NCBI GenBank assembly: GCA_021018815.1
Contig: JAITYX010000030.1
Span: 3,425,001-3,489,000 of the forward strand
Length of the DNA stretch: 64,000 nt
Source: Talinum fruticosum
Lineage: Eukaryota; Streptophyta; Magnoliopsida; Caryophyllales; Talinaceae
Direction: 5' to 3'
The position numbers and the translations under genes are program-made. Each line of letters opens with the position of its first letter. Within the stretch, counting starts at the first letter, position 1. This document shows positions 61,601-64,000 of this stretch, one piece after another. The notes beneath the pieces were generated by a model, which saw only the letters and a program-made list of their open reading frames with translations, did not search any database and had not been told where the DNA came from.

Positions 61601-62411
61601 TTGCATTGAGTTTATATTGTAAAAGGGGAGAAATTGAAGTCCATGTGTCATAAACTTGAGCTAAGGTATCGCAACTTAGGTAAGTTAGTACACAATTCAT
61701 CTTTTGCTTTAAGATAAACACATCATGAAGTAAGTAAAAGGCCTTACTCCTAATCTACTAAGTACTAACCAAGCCAATCCATTCCAAGGGAGAAAAAACA
61801 AGAAAAATAATAAAGTAAAAACATAATCAAACAACGATTTCATAAGCAAACAAAACATTCTCCTTGGACAATCATTTACAACTTGGTATAATTCCAATTG
61901 AGCAAAATTAAGACATATCCATGAGAGTTACGATAAGCAACAAAATTCAATCATAAAGCTCGTATAAGTACTTGCCATCACCAATCATAAACAAGAAATT
62001 CAATACTACTCCTATCAAAGAAGTCAATAAGAAACAGCAAACCCATTTGTCAAATTAGAAACTTTTTAACATTACTGGGTTTCTGAGAGGCTTGTTCTTC
62101 TGGGCTTCCCCCATTTTTCGGTTTGAACAAATTTCCGAAATCCATATTGGCAAAATGAGAAAAACAAAATGGGATTTTGTTCTTTTGAAGTGGGATTTTT
62201 GGGGGATATAAATTGAGATACCTAGATTCAAGGGCCGGCCAACGCCGATACCAAGACCACAACCAACGCCAAATCCAGTGAAAACCTGACCCACTTTAAA
62301 CGTAAAGGGATTTTCTATCCTCATTGTTCCTCCTTTCCTTATGATTACGCTTCCTTCACTGCTGCTAATGCTACTGTTACTCGTGCTTGCAGTCGAAGCT
62401 GTGCCCTCCAT
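58603..62411 (-). CDS. conserved plant protein with Gly-rich region and C-terminal Cys motif (two frame breaks)
   Basis: Function unknown; family recognised only as conserved in plants. Exons in order: 62222-62411, 61148-61236, 60955-61030, 60174-60223, 59751-60073, 59241-59279, 58603-58778. Corrected length about 314 residues. Ser/Thr-rich N-terminus, then VGQVFTGFGVGCGLGIGVG and IGCGVGFGHGFGVG, two Gly-rich segments with regular spacing that could be membrane-associated. Then AMTKMMMRFGGNLPIGQG, and near the C-terminus a coiled-coil-like helix, LKHQQVIEELMEENEKLRQI. Frame breaks: one base missing in the G5C4 tract at 59966-59974 (the frame moves within IRGAPQDPLGS) and one in T4 at 58656-58659. 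With the second restored, the protein ends SCADCMECRRKQRKR; as given it would run to 58575 with a less family-like end. All exon phases agree after correction. Confidence 0.75.
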
Positions 62412-62421
62412 CTTTCACACT

Positions 62422-62423
<2 letters not shown>

Positions 62424-62454
<31 letters not shown>
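62424..62454. repeat. (GA)n tract in the leader of the minus-strand gene
   Basis: About 15 GA units (CT on the coding strand) end 12 bases before the ATG at 62411. Its position mirrors the CT tract before the lipase ATG. Confidence 0.95.
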
Positions 62455-62457
<3 letters not shown>

Positions 62458-62579
62458 GAAGCTTGAATCCAAGGTTGAAGCTTGAATTCGCGTAGAAGCT
62501 AAAAGGACGTTTCGAAGAGGTTTCAACGGGAAGAAAGTAGCGAGGATTTTTCCTTCTTCCATTCGTTTCTTTCTCTTTA

Positions 62580-63589
62580 TAATTTCAATGGCATAATCAA
62601 AAAATGCATAAGAAAATTAAAGTGGGCCGAGGCCTGAATGGGCTTTTCGTTTTGGGCTATTCACAATTTAAGTGGTCCGAGGCCTGATAATGATACTCAG
62701 TAAGTAGGTTAGGGTTAACCCATTAAAAAAATTCAATGTCGGATTATGCTTGTGTTCGGTAACAGTTTTTGAGATAGTGGATAGTATCCTCTTCCTATCA
62801 AATACTCCTAACTTAAGTTAGAAATGTTCGGTAAACAAATGTTGAGGACAAGAGGTTAGCGTTTGCATTAGTGATTATTTTGACATATTATTTTTCTGAT
62901 TATAAATTATATTGACTTATATTTTGATATTAACATCAATATTAGCGTATTATATTAACTTTTTTGTATATAAGTTATATGTTGGTTGATATATTGATTG
63001 TTTTTTTCCTTAACATTAACATTCTTGTAGTAATTAATGTTTCATACTATCAATTTTTAATGTAAGCTAAGCGATTTAGTACTTAATTATTTCTTTTTGT
63101 GATTAAGAGTGTCATTAATCATAAAACAAAAATCAAATCGTGACCAAAAAGGGAAATCATAACCAAATACTGAGAATTAAGAGTCAACAAACAAACAAGC
63201 AATACACGATTATCCTCAAAATCTAGTTGTACCTTCCAATCAATCCTCCTAAATTATGTGTGTGTCCAAAGTAACCAACATGTACATACTCCGAGTCCGA
63301 GGATCGTGACCAAAAAGGGTAGCTCGTTCTTACTAGTCTTCAATCTCCAATGCGACATCATCTCATGATCACCTACCAGGTTCCCTTTCAGAGACCTCAT
63401 GGTTGGGGTGGGATGGGGACTCCATTGGTGGGACGTGGCTCAAAAACAGGTTCAGATATGGCAAACTCCATAAGGATAAGGAGAAAGACAAAGACAAAGA
63501 TAAGGGAATTGACTCTATGTGAAAGAGTCGTTAACATGTTAATTCAATATTTTTGAGGTATGATGATGGAGTTTATATAGAGATCTGAG

Positions 63590-63628
<39 letters not shown>

Positions 63629-63789
63629 TTATTTATTTAAGATTATGGGTAGTTGTCATGCAAGCTGGGGGAGGAGGGGAATGGACAGTCTGTAATAGAC
63701 TTGGTAGGGAGCAGTTAGAAAAGTTCAACTATAGTTGAGGAAATCCTATGACATCTTAGAAATTAAAATATATATATATATATCATTAT
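62580..63789. other. intergenic, no gene recognised
   Basis: AT-rich. The open frame at 63350-63556 shows no family features. A (TA)n tract lies at 63593-63623. Confidence 0.6.
63593..63623. repeat. (TA)n microsatellite
   Basis: About 15 TA units followed by a short ATTT run. Confidence 0.95.
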
Positions 63790-64000
63790 ATTCAAAATAA
63801 AATAATCGATGAGTTTACAATACTTTGAGTTAATATTAAAGAAACACAAATTTTATGATAAAATCTGTATGAAGAAAGTTGATGAAAAAAGGAAAGAAAG
63901 GTAAATTAATCATTAATATATCATTGAGATTGTAAAGTGCCATATATTATAAAATAAAAAAATTTATTTAAAATAACATGTATTATGAAATAGATGGAGT
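63790..64000 (-). mobile_element. MITE family A copy cut by the window end
   Basis: Inverted copy: AAACACAAATTTTATGATAA, then ATTGTAAAGTGCCATATATT, then ATGTATTATGAAATAGATGG at the right end. The last bases of its terminus coincide with the end of the window. Confidence 0.7.

Noticed and set aside
63350..63556. 68-residue frame near the right end
   Set aside because: No family resemblance, and the second half is a simple AAGACAAAGA-type purine repeat.

Overview
This is nuclear DNA from a flowering plant, most likely a core eudicot. The supporting signs are an AT-rich background with long (TA)n microsatellites, genes split by GT-AG introns, MITEs and Helitron ends, and proteins of plant-only families. 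I cannot name the species. There are no bacterial operons, CRISPR arrays, viral genes or complete autonomous transposons.

Layout. 1-13,200 is intergenic and repeat-rich: microsatellites, MITEs, a candidate mini-Helitron and an LTR-like remnant. 13,343-14,960 (+) is a plastid class III lipase (PLA1-I/DAD1-like), followed by about 9 kb without a recognisable gene. 25,166-41,300 (+) is an ASI1 orthologue (BAH plus RRM) in 11 coding exons, with a 6.6-kb first coding intron and a second large intron carrying a 906-bp TIR element. 42,887-46,435 (+) is an RGGA-type RGG-box mRNA-binding protein. 50,063-51,312 (+) is a small single-pass membrane protein with a His-rich tail. 52,059-54,791 (-) is an FAD monooxygenase of the MO1 group. 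56,073-57,548 (+) is a BAHD-like acyltransferase that lacks its catalytic His. 58,603-62,411 (-) is a conserved plant protein of unknown function with a Gly-rich region and a Cys motif at the C-terminus. The last 1.4 kb is intergenic and ends inside a MITE.

The most important observation concerns the sequence itself. All seven genes look conserved and otherwise intact, yet each needs at least one single-base correction, ten in total, almost all in short homopolymers. This looks like consensus error in an incompletely polished assembly rather than seven independent pseudogenes, and it will truncate automatic gene models. The exon coordinates here were joined by hand from splice signals, reading phase and family conservation. 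With the corrections, every CDS length becomes a multiple of three.

The genes do not form one pathway. Two biological points stand out. ASI1, which in Arabidopsis supports transcription through introns containing heterochromatin, itself has giant TE-bearing introns here. And a PLA1-Ibeta2-like lipase and RGGA, whose Arabidopsis counterparts carry consecutive locus numbers (At4g16820 and At4g16830), lie in the same window but are separated by ASI1. I found no convincing undescribed multi-gene system.
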